DNA of 64,000 nt from contig CAZKCG010000019.1 of NCBI GenBank assembly GCA_964551445.1, forward strand, positions 1-64,000, in the 5' to 3' direction. Below are positions 10,501 to 17,895 of the stretch, one piece after another. The notes under the pieces are model-generated. The model searched no databases. It was given only the letters and a program-made list of their open reading frames with translations, and was not told the origin of the DNA. This DNA is from DAOPXV01 sp964551445 (GTDB lineage: Bacteria > Muiribacteriota > UBA9980). Position 1 is the stretch's first letter; each line of letters begins with the position of its first letter. The position numbers and the translations under genes are program-made.

Positions 10501-10730
10501 ATTATTAAGGTTCGTACGAGGGAGAATACCGGATGATCGCCGAAACTTATCGCGGTGAGATCGAGCCATTCGTTGATCCCGTGCAGGAGCATGAAATAAA
10601 AAAGTTTCCCCCACGGAAGCGTCTGGGAACGAAGATGTTTGAGCATGTAGCACATCGCGGCCGCTATGATGAAGCTCAGCCCGTAGATAAAGAAAATATA
10701 ATCGATATTTCCTTTTAAAAATTCAGCCAT
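7515..10730 (-). CDS. Hybrid sensor histidine kinase (multi-TM, Cache, PAS, HisKA, HATPase, REC)
   Basis: A large 1071-residue membrane kinase. About seven transmembrane helices occupy residues 1-220, an eighth lies near 240-260, and an extracytoplasmic double-Cache-like sensor domain spans about 265-520 before another helix near 525-550. A PAS domain follows (LLVTLRSIGDGVIVVDEN...), then HisKA with phospho-acceptor H696 (GGIAHDFNNLLAG), HATPase (DTGVGM, GTGLGL) and a C-terminal receiver domain with D997 (VVMDLTIPGG). It is third in an operon with archease and rtcB, beginning 9 bases after the rtcB stop and preceded by AAAGGAG. There is no DNA-binding output, so phosphotransfer to another protein is likely. 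What links it to RNA repair is unknown. Confidence 0.9.
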   Translation of the reverse strand: MAEFLKGNIDYIFFIYGLSFIIAAAMCYMLKHLRSQTLPWGKLFYFMLLHGINEWLDLTAISFGDHPVFSLVRTLIMLLSFIFLFEFGRSSLGLKLGRVLNPWIHSPLLLLTLAGAICGPKEFNIAARYSYGFFGSLTAALGLFYFSKDIYDKNFSYLRAASCAFFVYSIASGVVVSSAVFFPASVINYDSFLNVFHFPVQLLRTLAAVTIAISLYNYFQASNGESWEQKKIRPVYKNFEIVTLIAVLTLGWSVVGLVNNTIYAQMHSKNTANAELLSSHIINELDESDYFINIFIKDLSEFTKNDDRIEEKRLGIFNTHLDAFSASVPETVFYLMDTEGVTVASSNRSDPDSFLGKNYAFRPYFINAMKGEITHYYAWGVTSKKRGYYIGAPIRNGRDKIIGVVTIKNNIENMKNEFQKYKHSFLVSPDGVIFFSSIPELVFSCMNSISPERQKEIIDSKQFPTVNFKPIFNETPAGDRTVFFKGEKYDVTIKYINDEKWAVMVLSPLGSLSHYRFLAIVLICILCVLVINFFVWSQILKDSAHTLATEKERLLVTLRSIGDGVIVVDENLKIILMNNIAEKITGYDVSEAAKRHIDEIFKAVEEKTGVKIENIAWAAIKTGSIINLLDDTLVRSKNGVETIVSLTGSPIIDKDNLIIGAIIVFNDITEKKKLNDELMKLSKVESLGMIAGGIAHDFNNLLAGIVASISLAKTMIPGNSGAIETLENAENVSLRAKHLTTQFITFSKGGKPIKKTADLGELVKATAIFTLTGSNAKCEFNIARDIWPVEIDSEQISQVITNMTLNAIQAMPNGGLITVSISNAEISAGGDLRLKDGKFVIISVADTGVGMTKEQLARIFEPYFTTKSIGTGLGLTSAESIIRKHDGAVTVDSTPGAGTMFKIYLPASKKPSQEDEPIVKHTEQFSTTENAIHYKASKTSKGRILIMDDEAIIRDNITLLLSNIGFDAHGAKDGAEAIDIFKRSHADGADFDIVVMDLTIPGGLGGIETIAKLLEIDPTVRAIASSGYFDGPVAADYKKFGFIDFIAKPYKIKVLVKTLENIINKRSAGDH

Positions 10731-10739
10731 ACGCTCCTT

Positions 10740-12182
10740 TTATCCTTTTATAACGCCTATCGGGCGAAGCCGCGCGACCCGGCGGCCGATATTTGAGTTA
10801 TGCGATACGCCGATAACATCGTCGATGGATTTATAGGCGGCCCCCGCTTCCTCGGCGATGCCTTTCATCGAGGCGCCTTTTACCGATATTCCGGCCCGTT
10901 TCAGATCGGCGGCGACAATTTCGCCTTTGAAATTTCTGACGGCTTCATGCCGCGACATCGTCCGGCCCGCGCCGTGAGCCGTGCTCGCGAACGTTTCTGA
11001 ACCTGAAGTTCCAGTTCCGGCGAGAACGTAGGACGCGGTGCCCATACTGCCCGGAATTATCACCGGCTGGCCTGTTTTTTTATATTTTTCAGGGATACCC
11101 GGGTCGTTGGGGCCGAAAGCGCGCGTTGCTCCTTTTCTGTGCACCCAGACATTTTTAGATATTCCGTTTATCGAATGTTGTTCTATTTTGGCGATATTAT
11201 GAGCTACATCGTATATCGTTTCAATTTTAGCCGTTCCGAATATTTCATTTACGGCAAGGCGCAGCTGATGCGCCAGCATGTGGCGGTTGCACCACGCGAA
11301 ATTAGCGGCGGCGCACATCGCGCTATAATAATCAGCCGCCATGCCGCTTTTAGCCGGAGCGTAGATAAGTTCGCGGTCGGGAAGTTTATTTAAGATCTCC
11401 GGGAAGTTCTTTTCCATGAGCCTTATATAATCGGAACAGACCTGATGCCCGAGCGCGCGGCTGCCGCAGTGTATCATGAACATGACCTGGCCGGCCTCTA
11501 TTCCGAAAGCTTTCGCCGCTTCCATGTCGAATATTTCGTCGACATATTGAATTTCAAGGAAATGATTGCCGCTTCCGAGGGTCGCCATCTGGCCGTGACC
11601 TCTTTTTCTGGCGGTCTCGCCGACCTTTTTCGGGTCGGCCGCGGCCATGGCTCCCCGCTCTTCGCAATAAATAAGATCGTCGGAAACGCCGAAACCGTGT
11701 TCGACCGCCCAGCCGGCCCCGTTTTTAAGTATCAGGTCCATATCTTTGTCTTTTATGTTGAAATTGCTCGAACCGAGTCCGGCAGGGCAATATTTAAAGG
11801 TCTTATCCAGAAGCTCAGATATTTTCGAGGCGATCTCTTCCCTGGGAATGTCGCATTTTAAAAGCCTTACGCCGCAATTAATGTCGTAACCGATGCCGCC
11901 GGGCGATATTCCGCCTTCGGTCTGATCGAGCGCAGCCACGCCGCCTATTGGAAAACCGTATCCTTCATGGCCGTCCGGCATTATCAGCGAATATTTTTGA
12001 ATTCCGGGGAGCGCCGCCACATTCATCCCCTGAATAACGGTCCTGTCCCTTTGCATATTCGCGAGCATTTTTTCAGTGGCGTAGATCCGGCAGGGAACGC
12101 GCATTCCGCCGAAAGGCTGTATCTCCCAGAGAAAATCGGTTATCTTATTTATTTTGATATTTTTAATGTTATTTTCTTTCAT
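10740..12182 (-). CDS. rtcB: RtcB family RNA-splicing/repair ligase
   Basis: A 480-residue RtcB ligase, which joins 2',3'-cyclic phosphate or 3'-phosphate RNA ends to 5'-OH ends using GTP and Mn2+. It shows the metal-binding and catalytic motifs PDGHEGYGFPIGG, SPGGIGYDINCGVRL, LGSGNHFLEIQ and HCGSRALGHQ. The guanylylated histidine is H348 in VHRKGATRAF. Length and motif order are normal for the family, with no visible defect. The start is supported by CGGAGAG and lies 11 bases after the stop of the archease gene. Archease is the known activator of RtcB, so this pairing is functional. The third operon member is a membrane hybrid kinase. Confidence 0.97.
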   Translation of the reverse strand: MKENNIKNIKINKITDFLWEIQPFGGMRVPCRIYATEKMLANMQRDRTVIQGMNVAALPGIQKYSLIMPDGHEGYGFPIGGVAALDQTEGGISPGGIGYDINCGVRLLKCDIPREEIASKISELLDKTFKYCPAGLGSSNFNIKDKDMDLILKNGAGWAVEHGFGVSDDLIYCEERGAMAAADPKKVGETARKRGHGQMATLGSGNHFLEIQYVDEIFDMEAAKAFGIEAGQVMFMIHCGSRALGHQVCSDYIRLMEKNFPEILNKLPDRELIYAPAKSGMAADYYSAMCAAANFAWCNRHMLAHQLRLAVNEIFGTAKIETIYDVAHNIAKIEQHSINGISKNVWVHRKGATRAFGPNDPGIPEKYKKTGQPVIIPGSMGTASYVLAGTGTSGSETFASTAHGAGRTMSRHEAVRNFKGEIVAADLKRAGISVKGASMKGIAEEAGAAYKSIDDVIGVSHNSNIGRRVARLRPIGVIKG

Positions 12183-12193
12183 GAAGCTCTCCG

Positions 12194-12631
12194 TTAAATG
12201 TCTATTACGGCCTGTATTGAAACTCTGCCCGGTGTTCTAAATATATTCATTTCCTGGTATGTGACGGCTTTTATGGCGGTGTTGATCTCATATTCTGACG
12301 GTTCGGCGTCGCCTGATACCAGCGCTTCAAGGCGGTATTTTTCGTTATGCGAAATAGTCAGTCTTTCGACGCCGGCCAGTAAAAATCCGACGCTGTCCAA
12401 TAAAATGATGAGTTGTTCCAGAAAATCGTAAAGAAGGGCTTTTTCATCCTCTGATTCAACCGATATTATTTTCGTGATCTTTTTCGCCACGCGTAAATGA
12501 TCGGTCACGATGTCGCTCATGGCGAGGGCCGCGTTCGCGAAAGCCTCTTCGATATTTTCGCCGTATGCGATGAATTTCGCGTCGGCCGTGTGCGGCAGGT
12601 ATTCGTATTTTATTGCGGACGGTTTTTCCAT
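12194..12631 (-). CDS. Archease, activator of RtcB
   Basis: A small acidic protein of about 145 residues with the archease fold. It has the N-terminal motif YLPHTADAKFIAYG, a central LLYDFLEQLIILLDS helix and the C-terminal AVTYQEMNI segment. Archease stimulates RtcB guanylylation and turnover, and it is the first gene of the archease-rtcB-kinase operon. Two start codons are possible. The ATG at 12643 has GGAAG directly abutting it, so I prefer the one at 12631, which has GGAAG 12 bases upstream and gives a typical family N-terminus. Confidence 0.93.
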   Translation of the reverse strand: MEKPSAIKYEYLPHTADAKFIAYGENIEEAFANAALAMSDIVTDHLRVAKKITKIISVESEDEKALLYDFLEQLIILLDSVGFLLAGVERLTISHNEKYRLEALVSGDAEPSEYEINTAIKAVTYQEMNIFRTPGRVSIQAVIDI

Positions 12632-12643
12632 GGTGTAAGGCAT

Positions 12644-13082
12644 CTTCCAGTTGCGGTAGATTTAGAATAATTGAATGTTGCGGCGGTTGACGAATAAAAA
12701 ATTATTTGACAGTGGTTGATCATATTATTGTTTTTCGCGTAAAGAAGGGCAGTTGTTCGGGCCCGGCGGTTATAAATGAACGGCCTTTTACAGACCGGAA
12801 CGGACTTTGACGGCGCCGTGAAGTCGTTTTTTATGATGAATGCAAACCGGCTCTTAATTAGCGAACGCATAATTAACGGTTTTTATGATTATACCAATGA
12901 TTCTGACAAAACACAAGCCGTGAATATATTTTTGATCTGTTACTCTTGCAAGATGAAGGCGGCTGATGCTATAATGTTCGCATCCGGCAAAATAACGCGA
13001 GTTACAATGCCTGAAAAATGCGGTTGACGAACTTGTTTAACTTAAATCATGATACTAAATTTAAAAAAATGCAAGGAATTTC
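12644..13082. other. Intergenic region between divergent operons
   Basis: About 440 bases between the archease start and the promoter of the PLP enzyme. It must carry the minus-strand promoter of the archease operon, but I found no convincing -35/-10 pair. Short open frames here have no recognisable product, no good ribosome site and no family motifs. No RNA gene is evident. Confidence 0.6.
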
Positions 13083-13111
13083 TTGAAAATGGCCGGTTAA
13101 TATTATATAAT
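13083..13111 (+). promoter_or_regulatory. Promoter of the PLP-dependent enzyme gene
   Basis: TTGAAA at 13083-13088, 17-base spacer, TATAAT at 13106-13111. The leader is about 75 bases and ends in a strong ribosome site (AGAAGGAGA). Confidence 0.75.
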
Positions 13112-13193
13112 ATATTCGATAAAAATAATATCTGTTTTTTCACTTTTCAATATAGATCAGTTCACGAAAATTATTAAGAAGGAGAAACATCAC

Positions 13194-14642
13194 ATGGCAA
13201 TGAAAGTCAATAAAAAAGTCCTTGATAAAACTATAAAAAGGTGCCGCGAAAGAAATATCGTAATTCCTACTTTCGCGCAGATGAAAGACCCGTCGAAAAT
13301 TTCCGCGAAGATCAAAAGCAGACTCAAAGGCGTAGGCCTCTGGGATATAAACCCCGTGAATCTTTTCAGGATCAGCTGGAAAAACGACGTTAAAACAGGA
13401 CTTTTCGGTGACGTTAATTACGTGGAGATACCGTCTTCCATAACCGGCATTAAAGCGAGGGTCATCGGCGTCGTCGGAAAATATTTCCCGACCGGCGCTC
13501 ATAAGGTCGGCGCGGCTTTCGGGTGCCTCGTTCCCCGTCTCGTTTCGGGCGAATTCGACCCGACGACGCAGAAAGCCGTTTGGCCGTCGACCGGAAATTA
13601 TTGCCGCGGCGGCGCTTTCGATTCAGTTCTGCTCGATACTATCCCGATCGCTATTCTTCCCGAAGAAATGAGCAAAGAGCGCTTTGACTGGCTTAAAAAG
13701 ATAGGCGCCGAGGTCATCGCCACCAAAGGCTGCGAAAGCAACGTCAAAGAAATATACGATGCATGCTGGGACATCAAAAAGAACCGCAAAGACTGCGTTA
13801 TCTTTAACCAGTTCGAAGAATTCGGAAATCCGATATGGCACTATCACGTTACCGCCGCCGCTATCGAAGAGGTCTTCAATAAATTAAAGGGCAAAAATGG
13901 AAGATTCGCGGCCTATGTTACAGCCACCGGGTCCGCTGGAACGATAGGCGCCGGAGACTATTTTAAAAAGGTATTTCCACAGGTGAAAGTCGCCGCGACG
14001 GAAGCTCTGCAGTGCCCGACGCTTCTTAATAATGGATTTGGCGGACATCGTATCGAAGGTATCGGTGACAAGCACGTTCCGTGGGTCCATAACGTTAGAA
14101 ACACTGACAATGTTGTCGCTATAGATGATGAGGCTTGCATGAGCATTCTTCGCCTGATGAATGAAAAAGAAGGCCAAAAATTTCTCGAAAGCCAGGGCGT
14201 ATCAAAAAAACTTATCGAAAGCCTTCCTTTGCTTGGAATATCAAGCATCTGTAATATGATCGCCGCTGTAAAAATGGCGAAATATTATGAATTCGACGAG
14301 AATGACATGATCTTTATGCCGTTCACGGACGCCGCCGATATGTACGGCTCGCGCATCGAAGAACTCAGAAAGAGCCATGGGAAATATTCCGAAAAACAGG
14401 CCGCTATTGACTCATCGCGCTATATCATGGGTGCCGGCACCGATAACATGAAGGAACTGACATATACCGACAGAAAAGCGCTTCATAACCTGAAATATTA
14501 CACATGGGTGGAACAGCAGGGAAGAACCGTTGAAGAACTTAACGAGCTGTGGAATCCGGAATTCTGGGATAAAACTTTCGCTCAGGTCACTGAATGGGAT
14601 AAAATGATCGAAGCGTTCAACAAACAGACCGGTTTGGCATAA
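13194..14642 (+). CDS. PLP-dependent beta-family (fold type II) enzyme, cysteine synthase/TrpB-like
   Basis: A 482-residue pyridoxal-phosphate enzyme of the tryptophan synthase beta superfamily. The cofactor lysine is probably K104 in PTGAHKVGAAF, which resembles the TrpB motif. A substrate/cofactor loop is seen in WPSTGNYCRGGA (about 128-139), and the glycine-rich phosphate-binding loop is ATGSAGTIGAGDYF. It is longer than O-acetylserine sulfhydrylase (about 310 residues) and TrpB (about 400). The extra length includes a 40-residue N-terminal extension and a C-terminal tail. Similar proteins in anaerobes carry generic cysteine synthase-family names, and the reaction is unknown. It stands alone between its own promoter and terminator. 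Ribosome site AGAAGGAGA supports the start. Confidence 0.82.
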   Translation: MAMKVNKKVLDKTIKRCRERNIVIPTFAQMKDPSKISAKIKSRLKGVGLWDINPVNLFRISWKNDVKTGLFGDVNYVEIPSSITGIKARVIGVVGKYFPTGAHKVGAAFGCLVPRLVSGEFDPTTQKAVWPSTGNYCRGGAFDSVLLDTIPIAILPEEMSKERFDWLKKIGAEVIATKGCESNVKEIYDACWDIKKNRKDCVIFNQFEEFGNPIWHYHVTAAAIEEVFNKLKGKNGRFAAYVTATGSAGTIGAGDYFKKVFPQVKVAATEALQCPTLLNNGFGGHRIEGIGDKHVPWVHNVRNTDNVVAIDDEACMSILRLMNEKEGQKFLESQGVSKKLIESLPLLGISSICNMIAAVKMAKYYEFDENDMIFMPFTDAADMYGSRIEELRKSHGKYSEKQAAIDSSRYIMGAGTDNMKELTYTDRKALHNLKYYTWVEQQGRTVEELNELWNPEFWDKTFAQVTEWDKMIEAFNKQTGLA

Positions 14643-14649
14643 TTTAGCG

Positions 14650-14863
14650 AATAGTTAATAGTGAAAAGAGAATAATTAAGGATAATTTGTAACAAAAATA
14701 AAAAAGGGCCGCTGGCGAGATCCGGCGGTCCTTTTAATATGTGCCTTGATTTTTGTGGATAAATTTGTTTGTTATTAAGTTATAGTTGATTGCTTTCCAG
14801 CGCTGCTTTTATTGTAAAAACCTGCAACGCGGGCAAGTCAACAACTCTCCACTATTAACTATT
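14650..14863. repeat. 14-bp perfect inverted repeat enclosing the intergenic terminator
   Basis: AATAGTTAATAGTG at 14650-14663 is the exact reverse complement of 14850-14863. The 214-base span lies wholly in the gap between two converging genes. The right arm continues with a further ATTAACTCTTCACT stretch. This kind of TTAATAGTTAATAGTG sequence recurs in intergenic spaces of unrelated bacteria. No target duplication is obvious. Confidence 0.6.
14702..14735 (+). terminator. Intrinsic terminator, probably bidirectional
   Basis: A 14 bp stem (arms 14702-14715 and 14722-14735, two wobble pairs) has a 6-base loop, an A-run on the left and four Ts on the right. It follows the PLP enzyme gene and also faces the end of nrdJ on the other strand. 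Confidence 0.85.
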
Positions 14864-14879
14864 AACTCTTCACTGGTTA

Positions 14880-17627
14880 TTAACCGCAGGTATAATAGCT
14901 GCAGGCCGGGTTCCTGCATTTTCCGCCGCGGCAGCCTTCCACATAGTCGAGCGTTCCGCCGCATTCGGGGCATGCGCCGCTCTGGCCGCCTGACTTGATT
15001 ATCATTCCGAGGTATGAGCTGTTTCCGTTACCGTTTCCTGAAATTGAAAGCGTCTGGGCAATGCCGCCCGTGAAGTTCGAGTCACCTTCGTTATGCGCAA
15101 GTGTGTTGCCGGCCGGCATGGTCTGGGGTTCGTTTTTTTTCTTTTCGTTGATGATCTTTTCGGCTTCCTCAACGGTTTTTTTCTCAGCCAGCTCGCGCAG
15201 GCAGATGTAATCGTGGACGGCTTTTCCGACGCCGTCGAGGCAGGAAGCAATATAGTTTTCACCGAAACCTTTTTCTTTGGTGCATTTTATCTCGATGAGC
15301 TCGTCGCGGATCTCCTGCATGGTAGCGCCGTGTTTCAACGCAAGAGAACTTAAACGACCCAGGCCTTCAGTGAACGCCGATGGACAGCCGCCGGCTTTTC
15401 CGAGATCGGCGAAAACCTCTATTTCTTTTCCGTCGAGGTCTTTATAAACATGGACGTAGAGCATTCCGCAGCCGGTGTCTTTTCTGATGCGCGTGCCGTC
15501 GGCAATCTGGGGCGTTTTGCGCTTTTTGATGACGGGCTTGTCTATCATTATTGCGGCGACCGTTTTCACCGTCTGAGCGGCCGTGGCCAGGACTTTATCG
15601 GCCGGGCCAGAACCTGATTGATAGACCTGAACCATCTTACAGCCGTCGCGATAGACGGTAAGTCCTTTAAGATTCAAATTGAAAGCCATAAGATAGGCGT
15701 CGGCGATATTCGGGATCGTCGCTGAATTGGAAAAGTTTATCGTTTTGGATACTGCGTTGTCGCAATATTTTTGAAACGCTGCCTGGATCTTGAGGTGCCA
15801 TTCATAGGATATTTCGTGTGATGTTACGAATATCTGGCGGATGTATTCGGGGAGTTCCTTGAGATTTTTGAGGGTGCCTTCGCGTGTTATGGCTTCGATG
15901 ACGGCGTCGTTATAAAAACCGTTGCGTTTAAGCGTTGCCAGAAGGTAGGGATTTAATTCTTTAAGGATCGTGCCGCTCATAACGCTTTTTTCATAGTAAA
16001 GCGCGAAATAAGGCTCTATTCCGCCCCATGCCCCTGCGATAGTTGATATCGTTCCGGTGGGCGCGACCGTCGTTGAAGCGGCATTTCTAAGTAACATATC
16101 GACGCTTTTAAAGTTCGGCGATTTTTTATCATAGATCGAGCCCGCGAAATTTGGAAATGCGCCGCGAATTTTAGCGAGGCTTGCGGATGCTTTTCTCGTT
16201 TCGTGCTGTATGAAATTCATTATGTTTTCGGCCAGATCAAGCGCGGCTTCGGAATCGTAAGGGATCTCCAGCTGCACCAGCATATCGGCGAAACCCATTA
16301 CGCCAAGGCCTATCTTGCGATTGCCCTTAGTCAGTTTTTCGATCTGCGGCGACGGGTATCTGTTCATATCGATTATGTTATCGAGGAAATGGGTCGCCGT
16401 AGCTATGACCTTCGACATTCTGTCATAATTGACCTTTCTGTTTTTAACCATTTTGGAAAGGTTGACGGAACCGAGGTTGCACGATTCATAAGGCAGCAGA
16501 GGCTGTTCACCGCAGGGATTGGTGCTTTCAATGGCTCCGAGGGCCGGAGTCGGATTGTATTCGTTGATGCGGTCGATGAAGATTATGCCGGGGTCGCCGT
16601 TTCTCCAGGCGTTCTCGACGAGAAGGTTCCATATCTCTTTAGCGTTAACTTTTTTCGCCACTTCGCCGTCGTGCGGGTTGACGAGTTCGAACTCGCCGTC
16701 GTTCTTGACCGCTTCCATGAATTTATCGGTCACGGCGACGGATATATTGAAATTCGTGAGAGTGTTGTCGTCTTTTTTACATTTTATGAAATCTATTATG
16801 TCCGGGTGATCGACCCTTAAAATGCCCATGTTCGCGCCGCGTCTGGTGCCGCCCTGTTTGATCTCCTCGGTGGAGGCGTTATATACGCGCATGAATGAGA
16901 TCGGGCCGGAAGCGATGCCTTTCGTAGTCTTTACGGCGTCGTTTCTGGGCCGGAGTCTTGAAAAGGAGAATCCCGTGCCGCCGCCTGATTTATGGATCAT
17001 AGCGGCTTCTAAAAGAGTGGTGTATATGCCTTTTATATCGTCCTCGACAGGAAGCACGAAACACGCGGAAAGCTGCTGCAGTGTGGAGCCGGCGTTCATA
17101 AGCGTCGGTGAATTCGGCAGGAATTCGAGATTGAACATTATTTCGTAGAATTCATCGGCGGATCTCTGCGCCGTTTCGCAGCTGTCGTATAAGGAATTGA
17201 GGTTTTCGAGGAATTGTCTGAAGTTTTCGTCATAATTCTTTTTTCCGGATGAGGCGAAGCTTTCAAAAATTCCGGAGATAACTTTTTTGACCTCCGGTTT
17301 TTCAAGCATATCCGCTTCGAGCGTTGAAACATATTGGTTAAGGACGCCTTTAAGCCAATCCCTGTTTATGTCCGGGTCGTTGAATAAAAGTATATTATCG
17401 CCCGTGCCGGCTTCGTGGTCGCCGGGCGTCACGCTTCGTGTCACGCCTTTGAATACGGAGTTCTGTCCAACGTTCCTGTCGTAAATTATATCGGCGAGGG
17501 CCACGTTTCTAGCCACGCGCCACAGAAGGCTTTCGGGCGATTCGTTTGCTTTGAGATACCTTTTTTCAAGGACTATTTTAGCGTTAGTGGTAAGTTCGAG
17601 TTTTTTTTCTGATAATGTTCGCTTCAT
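14880..17627 (-). CDS. nrdJ: Class II (adenosylcobalamin-dependent) ribonucleoside reductase
   Basis: A 915-residue vitamin B12-dependent ribonucleotide reductase that makes deoxynucleotides without oxygen. Visible signatures are the substrate-site segment NPCGEQPLLPYESCNLGS, the finger-loop and phosphate-site motifs (SCFVLPVEDD, APTGTIS), TGFSFSRLRP near residue 220, and a C-terminal TSCPD-type region (TGCGMLYVHVY, GGCPSAFTEGLGRL). The protein ends in a cysteine-rich zinc ribbon (CPECGG...CRNPACSYYTC) that resembles thioredoxin-regenerated tails. The start follows AGGAGAG. The gene is alone on its transcript, with a promoter at 17694-17723. A cobalamin riboswitch and a BtuB-like receptor lie 3.3 kb away, so B12 supply and need are encoded nearby. 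Confidence 0.95.
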   Translation of the reverse strand: MKRTLSEKKLELTTNAKIVLEKRYLKANESPESLLWRVARNVALADIIYDRNVGQNSVFKGVTRSVTPGDHEAGTGDNILLFNDPDINRDWLKGVLNQYVSTLEADMLEKPEVKKVISGIFESFASSGKKNYDENFRQFLENLNSLYDSCETAQRSADEFYEIMFNLEFLPNSPTLMNAGSTLQQLSACFVLPVEDDIKGIYTTLLEAAMIHKSGGGTGFSFSRLRPRNDAVKTTKGIASGPISFMRVYNASTEEIKQGGTRRGANMGILRVDHPDIIDFIKCKKDDNTLTNFNISVAVTDKFMEAVKNDGEFELVNPHDGEVAKKVNAKEIWNLLVENAWRNGDPGIIFIDRINEYNPTPALGAIESTNPCGEQPLLPYESCNLGSVNLSKMVKNRKVNYDRMSKVIATATHFLDNIIDMNRYPSPQIEKLTKGNRKIGLGVMGFADMLVQLEIPYDSEAALDLAENIMNFIQHETRKASASLAKIRGAFPNFAGSIYDKKSPNFKSVDMLLRNAASTTVAPTGTISTIAGAWGGIEPYFALYYEKSVMSGTILKELNPYLLATLKRNGFYNDAVIEAITREGTLKNLKELPEYIRQIFVTSHEISYEWHLKIQAAFQKYCDNAVSKTINFSNSATIPNIADAYLMAFNLNLKGLTVYRDGCKMVQVYQSGSGPADKVLATAAQTVKTVAAIMIDKPVIKKRKTPQIADGTRIRKDTGCGMLYVHVYKDLDGKEIEVFADLGKAGGCPSAFTEGLGRLSSLALKHGATMQEIRDELIEIKCTKEKGFGENYIASCLDGVGKAVHDYICLRELAEKKTVEEAEKIINEKKKNEPQTMPAGNTLAHNEGDSNFTGGIAQTLSISGNGNGNSSYLGMIIKSGGQSGACPECGGTLDYVEGCRGGKCRNPACSYYTCG

Positions 17628-17693
17628 CGATCTCTCCTAAATGAACTCTTCGGTGCAAGTTTTAAAAATGCAATTTATAGTTTTGATTATTTC

Positions 17694-17723
17694 AATATAT
17701 ACTGGAATACTAATATTTGACAA
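17694..17723 (-). promoter_or_regulatory. Promoter of nrdJ
   Basis: Read on the minus strand: TTGTCA (17718-17723), 18-base spacer, TATATT (17694-17699), start near 17687. The spacer and -10 overlap the 15-base motif ATATATACTGGAATA (17695-17709). That motif recurs with one change upstream of the citrate lyase operon. Confidence 0.6.
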
Positions 17724-17784
17724 CGAGACCTTTTTTATCGGGTAAAATACTGTTTTTGAATATACTTTCTTAATATAAACCGGC

Positions 17785-17807
17785 GCCCCTCCAGTAAATG
17801 GAGGGGC
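17785..17807. other. Perfect 9-bp hairpin between nrdJ and citF
   Basis: GCCCCTCCA and TGGAGGGGC enclose GTAAA. It lies 88 bases beyond the citF stop on the minus strand, where a terminator would be expected, but no T-run follows it in that direction. It may be a weak or factor-assisted terminator. Confidence 0.5.
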
Positions 17808-17895
17808 AAGTTTTAATAAAAAAACAATTATTTAATTATAACAGGCCGGATATATGAGTTACTTTTATCCATTCTTATGGTTATTCATCGCTTTC

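Noticed and set aside
12776..13027. An 83-codon plus-strand frame upstream of the PLP enzyme
   Set aside because: No ribosome site and no family motif. It ends in an AT-rich intergenic zone and its composition is unlike the confirmed genes.
17717..17748. Plus-strand TTGACA and TAAAAT near 17717 and 17743
   Set aside because: The spacing is 20 bases and no plus-strand gene follows.
17785..17807. The 9-bp hairpin as a confident terminator for citF
   Set aside because: No T-run follows it on the minus strand, so I list it only as a hairpin.
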